A DNA stretch of 64,000 nt, taken from the NCBI GenBank assembly GCA_028274465.1, contig CM051458.1, forward strand, positions 81,302,085 through 81,366,084, given 5' to 3'. Of this stretch, positions 48,956 to 61,455 are shown one piece after another. Positions within the stretch are counted from its first letter, which is position 1. The number at the start of each line of letters is the position of its first letter. The notes under the pieces are model-generated. The model made no database searches. It saw nothing but the letters and a program-made list of their open reading frames with translations, and was not told the origin of the DNA. Source of the stretch: Plantago ovata. Its lineage: Eukaryota; Streptophyta; Magnoliopsida; Lamiales; Plantaginaceae. The position numbers and the translations under genes were made by a program.

Positions 48956-49134
48956 TAAAAGTACTGTTTTTGTGTTTCGAGGGGAGACTGCAGGGTGTTT
49001 CGCTCGGTTCTCCCCTCAGTGTGTGTGCCTCCCCTCCCCCGCCCTCTTCTACTTTATAACCACTCTCTATCTAGCAATGTTATATGTGGGTTCAATTTGA
49101 TAGTAATCAGTTATACCTAACATATAATTGACAA

Positions 49135-49590
49135 CTCTCAGCTCCCATTAAACTCTGCCAACTACATCATATAACTCAATAAACTCCCACGAGTCCACGA
49201 CTACGAATTACTCATTCAACTTCCAATCAACTCCCACGACGGCCAATTTCTCGTTCAACTTCCAATCAACTCCCACGACTGCCAATTACTCGTTCAACTT
49301 GCAATCAACTCCCACGACTGCCAATTACTCATTCAACTAACAATGAACTCCCACGACTGCCAATTACACATTCAACTTCCAATCAACTCCCATGACTGCC
49401 AATTACTCATTCAACTAACAATTAATCAACTCCCACGATCGACTGCCAATTACTCATTCGAATTCCAATCAGCTCCAATGGTTTCCAATTAAACTCTCAA
49501 TCAACTACCATGACTGCGAGATACTCGTTCAAACTTCCAATAGCTCCAATGGATCCCAATTTCTCTATGAACTCCCATCAACTTCAATGA
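49135..49590. repeat. About 39-bp minisatellite, X3 copy
   Basis: About ten degenerate units of AACTCCCACGACTGCCAATT. Confidence 0.85.
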
Positions 49591-49807
49591 CTGTCAATTA
49601 CACCAAAGTTTTTTTTGTTACATAATCTAATACAATGAAAATGTGTGTAGTAGAATTGACTCGAAGTCTACTTAGTATACTATCTTTTTATACTCGTGTA
49701 AACTCTCTGACATAGTAATAATATACACTAGTATTTGCATGGTGGAACCCAGTTATGGGAAGCACACATTACAAATTCCTATGTGATCATACAAATCCAA
49801 TTGTTGC

Positions 49808-50017
49808 TTTTTGTGTAGACTTTCAAGCGAAGAAATGGTGGACGCACAAGCATGGCCGTGGCCACACCAAATTCATTCGCTGCTCCAACTGCGGCATCGT
49901 GATATTTCTATATCTGTGAATTGTTGCTCTGTGTTAGTAGATCGAGCTGCATTTGGGATCATTCTATTATTCAAATGGGTGTGAACTGTGATAGAATTCA
50001 GCTCAATAGTCATATTT

Positions 50018-50023
<6 letters not shown>
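49808..50023 (+). pseudogene. RPS26 fragment (end of intron 1, exon 2, part of intron 2)
   Basis: Matches the functional gene from the intron 1 acceptor (TTTTTGTGTAG) through exon 2 and into intron 2, so it is a DNA-level copy, not a retrocopy. Exon 2 has a 1-bp loss (GTCGCAACAAG against GACGCACAAG) that shifts the frame; about 65 bp spanning the exon 2 donor is deleted (CTGCGGCA joins TCGTGATATT). It lies between duplicated blocks A and B and ends in an (ATT)n tract. Confidence 0.9.

Positions 50024-50075
<52 letters not shown>
50018..50075. repeat. (ATT)n microsatellite
   Basis: About 18 units between the RPS26 fragment and block B copy 4; the equivalent tract in copy 2 is 25888-25926. Confidence 0.95.
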
Positions 50076-50076
<1 letters not shown>

Positions 50077-52019
50077 CATCGTCTAGGTGTCAAATCACAA
50101 TTCTTGATAAATTGCATTTCGGTCCCCTCGCTTTAATGGTACACATAAACATATTTTAACGCCACCTCTAAAAATTACATACACATGTCCATGTCAGTAT
50201 GTGAACTAATCATACATAGTTCCAAGTGTCATTAGTGAAATTATAGTAAATTGCACTTTAGCCGATGTACTTCAGTTGGTAACAGAAGCGTGTCTTACAA
50301 CAATTGCACAATTACTCTGTATGATTATATGAACTAATCACACATAGTTCAAAGTTCAAAGTCTTGTTTGCTTGTTCATATTCACATGTTTATATATACC
50401 TACCGTTGTTATTGTCTATTCTACTCCCTCCGTCCCAGAGATCTTTACCCATTAGGGTTAGTGCGCAATTTAAGAAGAAACAATAACTACCATAACACAA
50501 CCAACTTAACAAGGGAGTCAAACTTTGTCCTCCAGTCACGGAGTAAGTGAATCCAATTGAGTCACACACGTGTTTGTGTACGCATGACTAGGTTACCCAA
50601 GAAAGCAGGAACAGAGACGCACATCGGAGAACACTCCTTGCAGAGTCAAGGTTACCTAACCATACACATTAGTTCGCCCATGTAATAACCGGTCACTATC
50701 TATCGCCCACGATCATCGTTAATGATATTAACTTTAACAACTCAACTAACCTCAACTGAAAGGCAATTGTAGTGAGTTGCTCATTCTTGTTGTGTCCAGG
50801 ACCCACATGATTTTCTCAACCACATGAAGTGGTTCCTATATGATCTTGCTCGATCTGTCAGTCTGGATAAGTCAAACCATCATAGGTGATAGAATCATTG
50901 AGGTATAGGATCCGAGAAAACTTTATCTTCATGTCCCAATCCTAAAGCACATGAACGTCGTTGACCAATTCTACAAACATATACCTTTCAAAGTCTAATC
51001 CCACAAACATATACCAATTCTCCCACAATATAAATATTATTCTTAGTTAGGGTTCTTGTCAAGTTTTGTAAATCATTTTTCAAGCAATTTGGAAATCCTC
51101 CGTTCAAAAGTTTCATAGTATTTTACTTAATTGTTATTAACATACTATCACTTATTTGTACTTATTCCTCTTACTAACTTGGATAAAATCAGGTCGGGCC
51201 AATTTTTTTTGAAACTTTGGATAATACCCACTCATACTAAATAATATATTTCTGGGATTTGAGTTGGGCATACTCACACATTGCTCAGCCTAGTCGAATC
51301 CGTGGGTGAGTATACCCATTGCTTTTATAATTCTAATAATTTATAGAAGAAACGCCGGTATTAATTATCTAATATGCTAGCTAGTACTAGTTATTAATTA
51401 TTAAATATGCTAGTAATAATAACTACGTTAAATATTAATTACTACCTTTCTATTAGTAAAATTTTCATTTAATTTCGGTAATTTTGTTAGGTTCGGTTTG
51501 ACTTATATTATTTATAAATTATATTTGAAAAATAATTTACGAACTTATATCATTATGATTACAAGAATAAGTAATTAGTACTGGTTGAATTTTGATAAAT
51601 TATAAGAGTAAATTCATTAGTAATATAATATTTATTCTTGTTTCATTTAAAATTCAAGTAGTACTAATGAATTTATTCAACAAGGAAAATATATTCCACC
51701 TTTTTATTTGATAAAAAAGTTGGAAATAAAAATATATAAATTGGTAAAAAAGAAAAAAAAAGTTATACATAATGAAGAAAGTTGTTATAAATATAGTGGA
51801 ATGCAAGCAATCCTGGTAAAAAGAAAAATCAAAAAAAAAAAAAAAAAAGAGATACGATTTCATCTTTCCTATAATTAAGCAACAATGAATTAAGAAACTT
51901 TGTAAAAAATGGGAAAGATTACAAAAGAAATCTAAGAACTTTGACTAACAATGAGTAGAATGGAAAATTTATACAAATTTCTTTATACACATCATTAATT
52001 GCTCTGGGAATATCGGTAG

Positions 52020-52999
52020 CCTTAATCAAACCGTTGAAATAAATTCAAAGTGTCTTACAACCGTAGGATGAACTCAAACATCACTATATAAATTTCTTCG
52101 AACACTCTGCTGAGTCGTATCCCTTTCTCCCTGAAAAATAAGAACCCAATCGGTGCTCAATCATTTGATAGCCATGGCCATAAATTGGATCCTCAATTCC
52201 ACCCTCTCAATCACTTTTATTCTCCTCCTATGCATACAAATCTTTTTTTTTTTTTTTTTTTTTTTTTTGTGGCTATGGCTCCCGATCAGCTGAATTGTTG
52301 ATTGGCTTCCGTAGATTGAAATCGATTTGTTTTATGTGGATTGAAATTGATATTTTTTGGTGAAGATCATATGCAATTGGCTTCTCTAGATTCAAATTTG
52401 TTTGTTCTTTCAAAATCAGATGCAATTGGCTAATCTTGATCCAAATTTATGTGTATTTTTTTTCTTTTGTTTTTATGTTTGTTTGTTTTTTCACCTCTAA
52501 CATTATGTAAACCTTTTGATGGTTTGTTTACAGCGGATGGATTGTTTATGAGTCCGATTAATCTCTAGCAACGTGTAAAAACTCGGGTGATTTAGATTGC
52601 AAATAATCGATCATTGTTTGATTGAGGTGAGAATGAATCTAGTTTTAGCCCTTTTCTTTTTGTTGTCGATCTTAATTATAGATGTTTCTTATGATGTCGC
52701 TTTTTCTTTTATATGTTTAGAATTTGCCCTTTAGTTTTTCTGAATGTACAATTTATTTATTTTGACTCAGTATTTGGGGCTATGTTGGACGCCAACGGGA
52801 TTGTATTATGTTGATGATGCATCAAGACACCCAATCCCAAAGATATGGATATAATGGTTGAAGCTCTTAATTAAGGTTTACGATGATATGCAACATTACC
52901 TTTTCTATTTATTGCTTCGAAACTGTGTGAACATGGTACTATATAAGAATAACTAGTGAGGGTAATAGTCTATGTAAAATATATTGTGAGTGCGGTTAT
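52020..52999 (+). other. X block 4: promoter, leader and signal-like start
   Basis: TATATAA from 52085, ATG at 52174, frame MAINWILNSTLSITFILLLC. The same CAG plus GLCWTPTGLYYVDD-like segment lies near 52770-52815. Confidence 0.4.
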
Positions 53000-53300
53000 C
53001 ATGATAGGGACCTTTGCCATGATGGGTGCGCTCACTTGGCAGGTCTAATTGTTAAAAAAATGTATAGGGTGTGTGATTGTCGTGTGATAGGGACCTTTGC
53101 CATGATGGGTGCGCTCGCTTGGCAGGTCTACTGGTTATTAAATTGTATATGATGTTATTGTGGTGTCATAAGGACCTTTGCCATGATGGGTGCGCTCACT
53201 TGGCAGGTCTACTGTTTAGTAAATTGTATAGGGTGTGTGATTGTCATGTGATAGGGACCTTTGCCATGATGGGTGCGCTCACTTGGCAGGTCTAGTAATT
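53000..53300. repeat. 81-bp minisatellite, X4 copy
   Basis: Four units, with 83-bp variants; followed by the GAGGGGAGAG hairpin region. Confidence 0.9.
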
Positions 53301-53484
53301 AATAAAAGTACTGTTTTTGTGTTTTGAGGGGAGAGTGCATAGTGTTTTGCTTGGCTCTCCCCTCATTGTGTGCCTCCCCTCCCCCGTCCTCTTCTACTTC
53401 ATAACCACTCTCTATCTGGCAATGTTATATGTGGGTTCATTGTGATAGTAATTAGTTATACCTAACATATAATTGACAAGTCGA

Positions 53485-53785
53485 TCATCTCCCATTAAAC
53501 TCCGCCAACTACATTAGACAACTCAATAAACTCCCACGGCTGCCAATTACTCATTCAACTTCCAATCAACTCCCACGACTGCCAATTACTCATTTAACTA
53601 ACAATCAACTCCCACGACTGCCAATTACTCATTCGACTTCCAATCAACTCCAATAGCTGCCAATTAAACTCTCAATCAACTATCATGACTGCGAGATACT
53701 CATTCAAACTTCCATTAGCTCCAATGGCTCCCAATTTGTCTATGAACTCCCATCAACTCCAGTGACTGTCAATTACATCAAAGTT
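53485..53785. repeat. About 39-bp minisatellite, X4 copy
   Basis: About seven degenerate units of the ACTCCCACGACTGCCAATTA type. Confidence 0.8.
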
Positions 53786-54630
53786 TTTTACTTACATAAT
53801 CGAATACAATGAAAATGTTTGCAATACAATTGACTCGAAGTCTGCTTAGTATACTATCTTTTTATACTCGTGTAAAATTGTCTGACATAGTAATACTATA
53901 CACTACTATTTGCATGGTGGAACCCAGTTATGGGAAGCACACATTACAAATTCTTATGTGATCATACAAATCCAATTGTTGTTCTGGAATAGATTGACAT
54001 CAACTTTACTACCTCGAGTAATCTTGAATGAACTTTACTGTCATGTCTAGTTAGCTAGTTTCTTAATCTTTTGCAAAAGAAGCACAAACTAGAAGGAAAT
54101 TGTGTTGATTATAACCATTGATTGGTTACTGTTGGTTATCAAGTAATTTGTATTTTATGCTTGTATATAAATCTTCCATACTCATATATTATCCTTATAC
54201 TAGTTGAAACATAGAATTAGACCAAAACGTACACATGTACTCAGTTGTGCTATTCCATATCGTATTTGTTTCAAATTTTAAGTACCAAATTAATTTTAAT
54301 ATCCAAAACCATGATAGGAAGTAGTCACCTGCATGTATACATTCTCAACACCATAACAATTTTTAATTTGTCTACTTAACCATATGAACAGTATCCCTCT
54401 TTGTGACATTGTAATGTACTTGCTTTGATTTTTGATTTCGGTTTATGAATGTCATTAAGAAGTTCAGTTATTTTGTTTTTCTGTAATACACACTGCCTTC
54501 CGTTTATGTCCACTCCAGGGATTGGTTGGTTGTGTTTATCTCTAAATTTTAAGTCACAAGGATATTTTTTTCACAATGCTTCTACTATCTGTTCATTATA
54601 TTACATTCAAAAACACCTTGATGTTATCTT

Positions 54631-55429
54631 GAGTGGAGGATAACTCTGCAATTGTTGGATAATGGCAAGAATAAGATAGTCTCCCTTCAAACTCCACTGG
54701 CCATGTTGCTGGATAATGGCAAGTTGTTGTTCCAACTTCACAGCACGCACAACTTTGTTGTGCTATCTCCAAATCAGCAAGAGTAGACAAAAAGTCCCAA
54801 CTCCTTTAGAGTGTTGCAATGTCGAACTAAGGCGACACATAGTCAAAATCTGTTGCAATAACATTTTGAGGATAAATTTGAAATATCTCAATACACCTAG
54901 AAAAACAACTTCTTGAATAAATGCAACAAAGATTCAACATAACATTCGCAAAACAGCGGATAAATTTGCAAACTAACAATCGGATAATTGGTGTATTTTA
55001 TATTGGATTTATCTTTAAAATCCAAGAAGACATGAAACTCACTGCTTGTAGTATGAGCAACTCAGCTAACCTGCAAAAGAGAAGATTGAAAAATCAATTA
55101 CTACAAATTACTGAACCTTATAAATAAGGAGAATAGAAGTACAGTATATGATACTATGCATGAACTAAGTTATTATGTAGAAAATACCCTAGCTAACTTT
55201 GGATTTTATACTGGGAGGATGAGAGAGGGACATGAAGGGTTAAGAATTAAGATAGTTATAGAGTCTCACTCATACTTTCTCTATGAGCTTGCACAACCAC
55301 ATAGGAAATTGTTCCAAGTATTAAAACAATCTAACAATATATCATTAAGAACATAAACATTAAAACATGTATTATGAAGGGAATGTAATGAATTGTCTAT
55401 CATCTTTCTCTGTATGTGAGCGTGCATAA
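54631..55429. other. No gene firmly supported
   Basis: The minus strand at 54596-54790 has a cysteine-containing frame (QQSCACCEVGTTTCHYP) with no signal peptide and no recognised family. Otherwise nothing seen. Confidence 0.35.
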
Positions 55430-55767
55430 GATCATTCTTTATGGAGGTGTCTTTGGACCTTATTTGAGGCTTTAATCTCAAAAGAAGCCCAAAAAATACT
55501 TCAATGGGGGTTTATTAGGAGTTTCTAAATAGTAGTCCATGACAAAAATTAGTAGCCCCAAAAGAAGCCTCAAAGATGAGACCCATAAGAAAAACTCTAA
55601 ATAATATGTACTACTCTTTTCCATTTTTACTTTATATATAGCATATGAGACTCACAATAAAGCCTCAAATAATCTCCAAACCATTTGAAACTTTATTTGT
55701 AAGGGGCTTTTTTTAGGCTTTTAATTTTTAAAAACATGTATTTAAACCCTAACCATAAGGAATGCTC
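55430..55767. mobile_element. PIF/Harbinger-like (Tourist) MITE
   Basis: 338 bp flanked by TAA (55427-55429, 55768-55770). Inward ends GATCATTCTTTATGG and GAGCATTCCTTATGG. Relative of 24359-24645. Confidence 0.75.
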
Positions 55768-56103
55768 TAAGTAATATATAATTATGATCATTTTGAACCA
55801 TAATTTGATTAGTGAAATTTATTTTCTTTCTTATTTCCCATAAAACATCAATTTAATGATAGGTGCTTTGTCAATTTGTCAATACGATATAAATTTTGTC
55901 TAACATACCTGACATTCTAATTAATAAAATTCCTTCTATCTAAATATATGTTAATTATTTAACTCTATGCTATAAAAAAGGGAATCAATAATTAAATTCT
56001 AAACAAAACTCCAAAATCAATTTCTCTAAATAAAATCAATGAATAAATTAAGGATAAATGAAAGACTCTAACCTCCAATGGCAGAACGATCGAGCTTCGA
56101 CAC

Positions 56104-56752
56104 TGTTGGTGTTGAAATATGTCCAGTCCGCATGTACAAACTGGAGCGGTCTAAGAGCGCGACGAAGCATCATAGGCCGTCCCTCAAGAGGCGCGACCAC
56201 ACCCAAGTATGTCACTATATAAGGTGTGGTTCGACCAACATAGGGTCCGACCATCACTAAGAGGCCAACCCTCAAGATAAGCTCACTACAAGGACAATGC
56301 AACTATTGGGCTCGAGGAGGACCTTACGTAAAGGGAACACCCTCTGAGAGAAACTAGGCAGAGCACTACACGGACCACATACGTAAGAGGAAGGCACGAG
56401 GACCAAGGGCGACCACCCATGGTCGCTCCCTGTGGGACCCGTCTTCCAGATTACTTCATGGGACCCGAAAAGTCCATATTGCTCTCTCAACCCTAGCCAA
56501 GATGCTTGGGCCAAAGCCCATGGACCTCCTTAATGGGCTTGGGCCTAAGGAGGCTTCAATCTCGTCCGGACACTTGTCACGATCCTACATGGAGTGACAT
56601 TAAAATACTACGAGTATATAAAGAGCTCATTCATTACCCAGCGGGTAAGCATTAACACCTCTCACCTACCACTCACCCACCACATTTACTACTCGTACTA
56701 GGGAAGACTCACAACTCCCTACACGTAAAGTCGTCCCTCGACAAACCGGGCA
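56104..56752 (+). mobile_element. Probable solo LTR (GC-rich)
   Basis: A sharply GC-richer block with TGTTGG at its left and GGGCA at its right, a TATA box (GTATATAAAG, about 56613) in the right third, and short repeats of CGACCA/GACCAT type: typical of a plant LTR. No flanking target duplication was found, so the ends are approximate. Confidence 0.4.
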
Positions 56753-57243
56753 CGAGGTACTAACCCCCCTCCAGTCTATTTCAGGTACGAGGAAGCTACA
56801 AGTTCCTGTCATTTCAAAAGGAACACTACATGAAGAAGACCTAGAATAGCTTATTGTGACGATCCACTGCGAACTTAGAAAGAAGCACGAATTACCCTTC
56901 AACAGACACACTGCCAAGCTACATTGCCCCGATTTTTCAATCTTCATAAAAAATTCATGGATCGAAGAAATATTGTATTGCACACATAATTGGGAAATGA
57001 AAATACATGGCCAACTATCTACGCTAACAAAATTTCATATATCCATGTAGTAACAAAACAAACATCTACCTGATGTGCAAGTGGGAGCACGAAAGAATCG
57101 AAAACAACTCCACCACTGCAGGTATCACAAACAGCTAGCGTCAGTTCAAACAAAGAAATAAAACTTATTGTTCACATTATAATATTCAAGTGCTCCATGA
57201 TCAAAGTAATACACAAAAATTCTACAAAAGTGGATGGGTACAT

Positions 57244-57610
57244 CCTATCTAATCAAAAAATTCTACATTTGCTCCCTCATCATTCTCTTCACCTCCATTC
57301 CCATTCCCCGCTTGTAATATCCATTTAGCAGACTCATTAGTAGCCTCATAATGAAAAGAAGATGCTCTAAACCTACATGAATAGGAATATGAAAATGATG
57401 AACTTGATATCTAAAGTAATATTCAAAGAAGTTCAAAATATATTGACTATATATTGAACAAAATCATTCGAGAGTTATGAGTACAAACACCAACCTGCAA
57501 GCGCATCCCTCGACATCTAAGCATAGTACAGAAAAAAAGAAAAAAGAATTGATGACAGCAACGGGCCGAGTCACCTTCTCCGTAGATCGATCATCAACAT
57601 CTTTCTCCAT
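57244..57610 (-). pseudogene. Coding-like exons of an unrecognised minus-strand gene
   Basis: A candidate terminal exon (57244-57376) reads FRASSFHYEATNESAKWILQ then an acidic GNGNGGEENDEGANVEFFD end with a stop, preceded by a good acceptor. A 22-bp candidate exon near 57500 and an exon reading SLDKMEKDVDDRSTEK near 57560-57605 lie upstream, but the frames do not join cleanly. Family unknown; it may be a gene remnant. Confidence 0.25.
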
Positions 57611-58719
57611 CTTATCCAAAGAACTAATATAATAATGAATCATATAGTATTATTTTTGTAGGAAATATTAACACATTAACATGTTCATCATTTTTGTCGA
57701 GGAGAAGCAACTCATATTGACACCCAAACTCTAAATCAATAGTTGGCATATATATCAATTTACAAATTCACCTTCGAATTCAAACTTGTCAATGAATCAG
57801 GTGCCCGAACACCGGTTAGACTTAGAATGTCGACTGAAGATACTGGTTTTGAATCATCTACTTACCATTTAATTTCCTCCGAGGAAACTCCTAGTTCCCT
57901 GAATAGAGAGATGATGAAATGGATATATATTCTCAATCACTCGTGGATCGAAGAAAAATGGGCAGGCGATGGAATAACAGGAAATAAATAAAAGACACAC
58001 ATTAGTACTCACGAGTACAAACGATTTAGTACTACCAAGGATGGAAATTAATTCCATGTAATTAAAGTTGTGCCTCCTCACACAATAGAACAGATCAATT
58101 TTTAAATTTTCAAGTTCAAATGGTAGGCAGTAATTTTTCAAATGAATATATTAGCTTTGGACTGGAATTTTCAGCTGTAGTATGTATTGATTACGTTTGG
58201 AGTTAAATTAAATAAATTTAAAAAATTGACAATAAAACACATAGGAATAGATTATGCTTGGAGTGAAAAAATGATTGTAATTGGCTATTGAATTGATGTG
58301 TGGAGGACTCTCCTTTCATAAATAAATTATGTTATATAGATATAACAATCACCATATCTCTTACTTCATCCATTGGACAAACTAATTAAAAAACTCTTCC
58401 ACCTAGTCTCCATAAGTTCACATTCGGCATGCTGTGTTTTTATCCATTAAAAATCTTGACCAATTATTTAAATTATAAACTCTATACAATAATTATCAAA
58501 GTGATGATATCAAGTAAAATACAGAAGTTAGTAATCAATCAATCAACCTGTAGTTCTTTCGGTGTGCTATGAGGATTCGTCCTGCGAATCACAACCAAGA
58601 CAGCACCATCAATTCAATAAGTCCGCATGCTAAATCAATATATCAGCAGCACATCTATACAGGCAGATCACTGCCATCGACTTCCATCTCTGAAATCCAT
58701 TCGATAATACCCAGTCTTT

Positions 58720-58862
58720 CATCACCATGGCGTAGGTCAACGAAATGGTATTCCTGTAGCAATTGGGGTTATGGATTGTCAGTTTATCGCAGATAGTATG
58801 GAGTCCGTTAGGGAGAAAATCACTCGTTTAATTGAGTACGCTACCAACCTCTTGACATATCT
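58720..58862 (+). pseudogene. Plastid accD-derived fragment (nuclear plastid DNA)
   Basis: One frame reads [17 protein letters not shown], then a changed stretch, then [12 protein letters not shown], matching the conserved core of the plastid acetyl-CoA carboxylase carboxyltransferase beta subunit (known form [19 protein letters not shown] then [12 protein letters not shown]). The glycine-rich substrate loop is altered ([10 protein letters not shown]), and similarity fades after YATN. Sequence to the left (58569-58720) may be a more diverged part. A functional nuclear accD is unlikely. Confidence 0.65.
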
Positions 58863-59740
58863 GTCGTATAATGGCAGTTCAAATAATAAAATTATCTAAT
58901 AACCAAATACTATAAACTAATGCGGTTCATATATATTACTTTGTTAATTATTTTTTCCCAGACCTCATTTAATACATTGAAATGATAAAATTATATTTAA
59001 CTATTTGACTTAAAATCTAGGGGCGTTACATACCAAGTGTCTCTCTTTGAACTAAGCAGTTGGATATAGTAAATCTGCAGATGTTGATATTAGTGGGACT
59101 TGACCTAAATCCAATATTTTTAATCTCTTTGTACCTTCTTAATTGGATCTAGAGGTATCATTGTCGGATTGTTCCTTTAGTACCTTCGTGGTGACACTGT
59201 CGGTGTGTACTTTTTTTTTTTTTTCATGGTGTGTATGCTTTTGAAACAGACTTTGACCTGTCTTGAGTCTTACTGTTAGGCAGTTCGATGGTGTAGCCTG
59301 TCACAGAGCTTTTGCAGATCCAAAAGTTTGACCAATCCGGAGGTGTGACCATCTCGAACTCCTCGTATCATATCCAAGATCGTCAAAATTCATCTTAAAG
59401 CGTACTAGGGCGGTGTGTACATATTTTGACATCATCATATAACCCCCTAGTTTCCAAGTATCTTTGTGAAACATAGTTGTAGAATAACTATAGTAATACT
59501 CAAATAGATCTTCTTCGGAGTGTATTTAGAGTTTAGCTTTCTAGATGTCTTTTTGCAAACTTCCGAGGGTTGTAGTCAAGCTTTCTAGTTGGTTTTGGCC
59601 TCCTTATAGAACTACTGGGTTAACCAAAACCGGTAGTTCCGTTCCTTCTACGAGTCGTACTCCGCTGCGTGGTCAAGTACTAGACTTGGCCACCATTACG
59701 TAGTAGCATTAATTATTTTTCAAGGAACATAATATTTTGA
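58863..59740. other. No gene seen
   Basis: AT-rich to mixed sequence without recognisable coding or repeat termini. Confidence 0.4.
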
Positions 59741-59749
59741 CTTTGGCGA

Positions 59750-60350
59750 GAGTTCCGACAACTATGAGGATAACGTGTTGACCGATACTGATATTGAGCG
59801 TTCCTTGCAACGTTTTTGTCGTCGTGCTCACGGCCCTAGCGCTTACTGCATTCTTCGAGAAGATGCTAAGCAAGTAGAGAAGATGATGTATATGATAGAA
59901 TTCCAACTCTCCCAAAAGTTTAAACTTTTGGGAGAGTTAGAATTCTATCATGGTATCAGATCCATCTGGCTCACACCCACCTGGGTTTGAATCTCCCCGA
60001 AGACAAACTCCGCCCCATATTAAATTTTCACTCGATTGGCCTCCCCAAAGAGGTTGAAATCGGCCACGAGTGCGGGGGAGTGTTGGAGAATTAATATAAA
60101 TGATTAGATTTCGTTCCTTCCCAATAGTTTAAACTTTTGGGAGAGTTGAAATTCTATCAGTATACTCGTCCATAAAGAAAGAATTTATATTCTTGATCCT
60201 GAGGGCGAAAGACATCTCGATGGCCTAATCCCAACCGTTGCTTCCATTTTGACTAACGGTGATATGCTTGAGCTTCGTAGGAAGCACAAAATCTCTGAAG
60301 ACTTAGAAATTATAATCCCAGTCTTTCTATAATTCCCCATAGTATTGTGT
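59750..60350 (+). pseudogene. Coding-like remnant split by a miniature LTR element
   Basis: Left of the insertion a frame reads TDTDIERSLQRFCRRAHGPS and AYCILREDAKQVEKMMY; right of it another reads ERIYILDPEGERHLDGLI and LTNGDMLELRRKHKISEDLE. Both look like protein code, but they are in different frames after removal of the insert, so the gene is already broken. Family not recognised. Confidence 0.35.
59893..60159 (+). mobile_element. 267-bp TRIM/SMART-like miniature LTR retrotransposon
   Basis: Flanked by exact 5-bp duplication GTATA (59888-59892, 60160-60164). Left terminal repeat 59893-59950 ends in TATCA and is followed at once by TGGTATCAGA, the primer-binding site for initiator tRNA-Met. 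A purine tract (GCGGGGGAG, 60072-60080) precedes the right terminal repeat, which starts either at TGTTGG (60081, 79 bp) or at TGATTAG (60101, 59 bp); the shorter version pairs better with the 58-bp left one. There is no coding capacity. The left repeat is a near-perfect palindrome around TTTAAA. Confidence 0.82.
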
Positions 60351-60775
60351 CTTTTAAAAAAGCCTTCAATTAATATGGCATTTGTCTTCCCTACCCCGAG
60401 TTCATCTGGGAGATCTTTATTTAATAAGTCGGAATACATGTAAATGGATGACTTTGTACTCAAAGTCGTACGAGACAAATGAGATATGAGGGCAAGTATG
60501 CATCTTTTGTGCGTATTTTTTTTCTTTTTGTATGTATGTGTTGGAGAATTTGTTGGTTGAGCAGCACTGCAACAGGTTGGTTGATTGAGCAACCATTTCT
60601 ACTAAGGCCATAAATGTGAAATTTAAATTAAATGATAAGTTATCTTGGGGACTCTTTTAGCATACTTTAGATGTGTTCCACCGCTTGTTCTGGCATGGTT
60701 TAATGTTTATAACTCGTCATATAACAGGTTCCGCAAACTACATAATGATATAATTAGCACATGAGCGCAAACTAC

Positions 60776-60937
60776 TTATTCGAGCTCGCGAGCCGAGCTC
60801 GAATACGAAAAAAATGGGTCGAGCTCGAACTCGAGTCCAAGAGATGAAACTCGATCGAGCTCGAGCCCGAGTGGAATAATCGAGTTCAAGCCGAGCCTTG
60901 CCAAAGCTCGACTCGGCTCGACTCGATTACAACCCTA
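60776..60937. mobile_element. Remnant with GAGCTCG subterminal repeats
   Basis: Dense CGAGCTCGA motifs in both orientations and a right end ACAACCCTA like hAT termini. The left end and target duplication are not identifiable. Confidence 0.35.
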
Positions 60938-61455
60938 CGCGCATGAGTGAAAGTTAATTAACTAGTTAACCATGATTAATTGGACTTTGTTAATATGCCA
61001 TATGTCACTCATCAAGATGGTGGGGGAGATGGTGGATAATTTTAGAGGGGGGAGGGGAGAGGGATCAGAGTGAAGTATTGAAGGGGAGGGGAGAGGGATC
61101 AGAAGTATTGAACAAATGAGAATAAAATAATTTTTCAACTGTAAAAAGCGTGGTATAAATTAAGGAGAAAGTTTAAAATTAAAATATTATTTTTTAATAT
61201 ATAGAGATAGATTGATAGATAATTAATTAGATTACATAGATGGTTGGAAAGCAACTGCTTTGTACTTTTTGGTACTGAAAAAGGAAAGAGAATTGAATAA
61301 ATCTTGCCTCACCAATCATCATGGGAATCCTAGAAAATTAAATAAATTTTACTCGCAAAAAATCTTCTTTCATTTGGATGCCTATATAACATGGAGTAGA
61401 TGTTATAATATTTCAAAACCAACAAGAAGTTGATATATATTTGCTCCAAAGAAAG
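60938..61455. other. Upstream region of DEFL-4
   Basis: Contains a G/A-rich direct repeat (GGGGAGGGGAGAGGGATCAG twice, 61051-61102) and a TATATAA-type box near 61383-61389, about 70 bp before the DEFL-4 start. Confidence 0.5.

Larger units (their letters stand above)
45590..49450. repeat. Duplicated block A, copy 3
   Basis: Counterpart of 18726-23935. It lacks the 1,048-bp transposon and has an internal deletion in the X leader near 48230. Confidence 0.85.
50076..54630. repeat. Duplicated block B, copy 4
   Basis: Counterpart of 25927-30755. No gene seen in 50076-52010. About 245 bp present in copy 2 (27100-27345) is missing at about 51243. Confidence 0.85.

Noticed and set aside
60185-60592. 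Minus-strand 135-codon frame
   Set aside because: It overlaps the plus-strand coding-like remnant and begins in low-complexity sequence; no motif.
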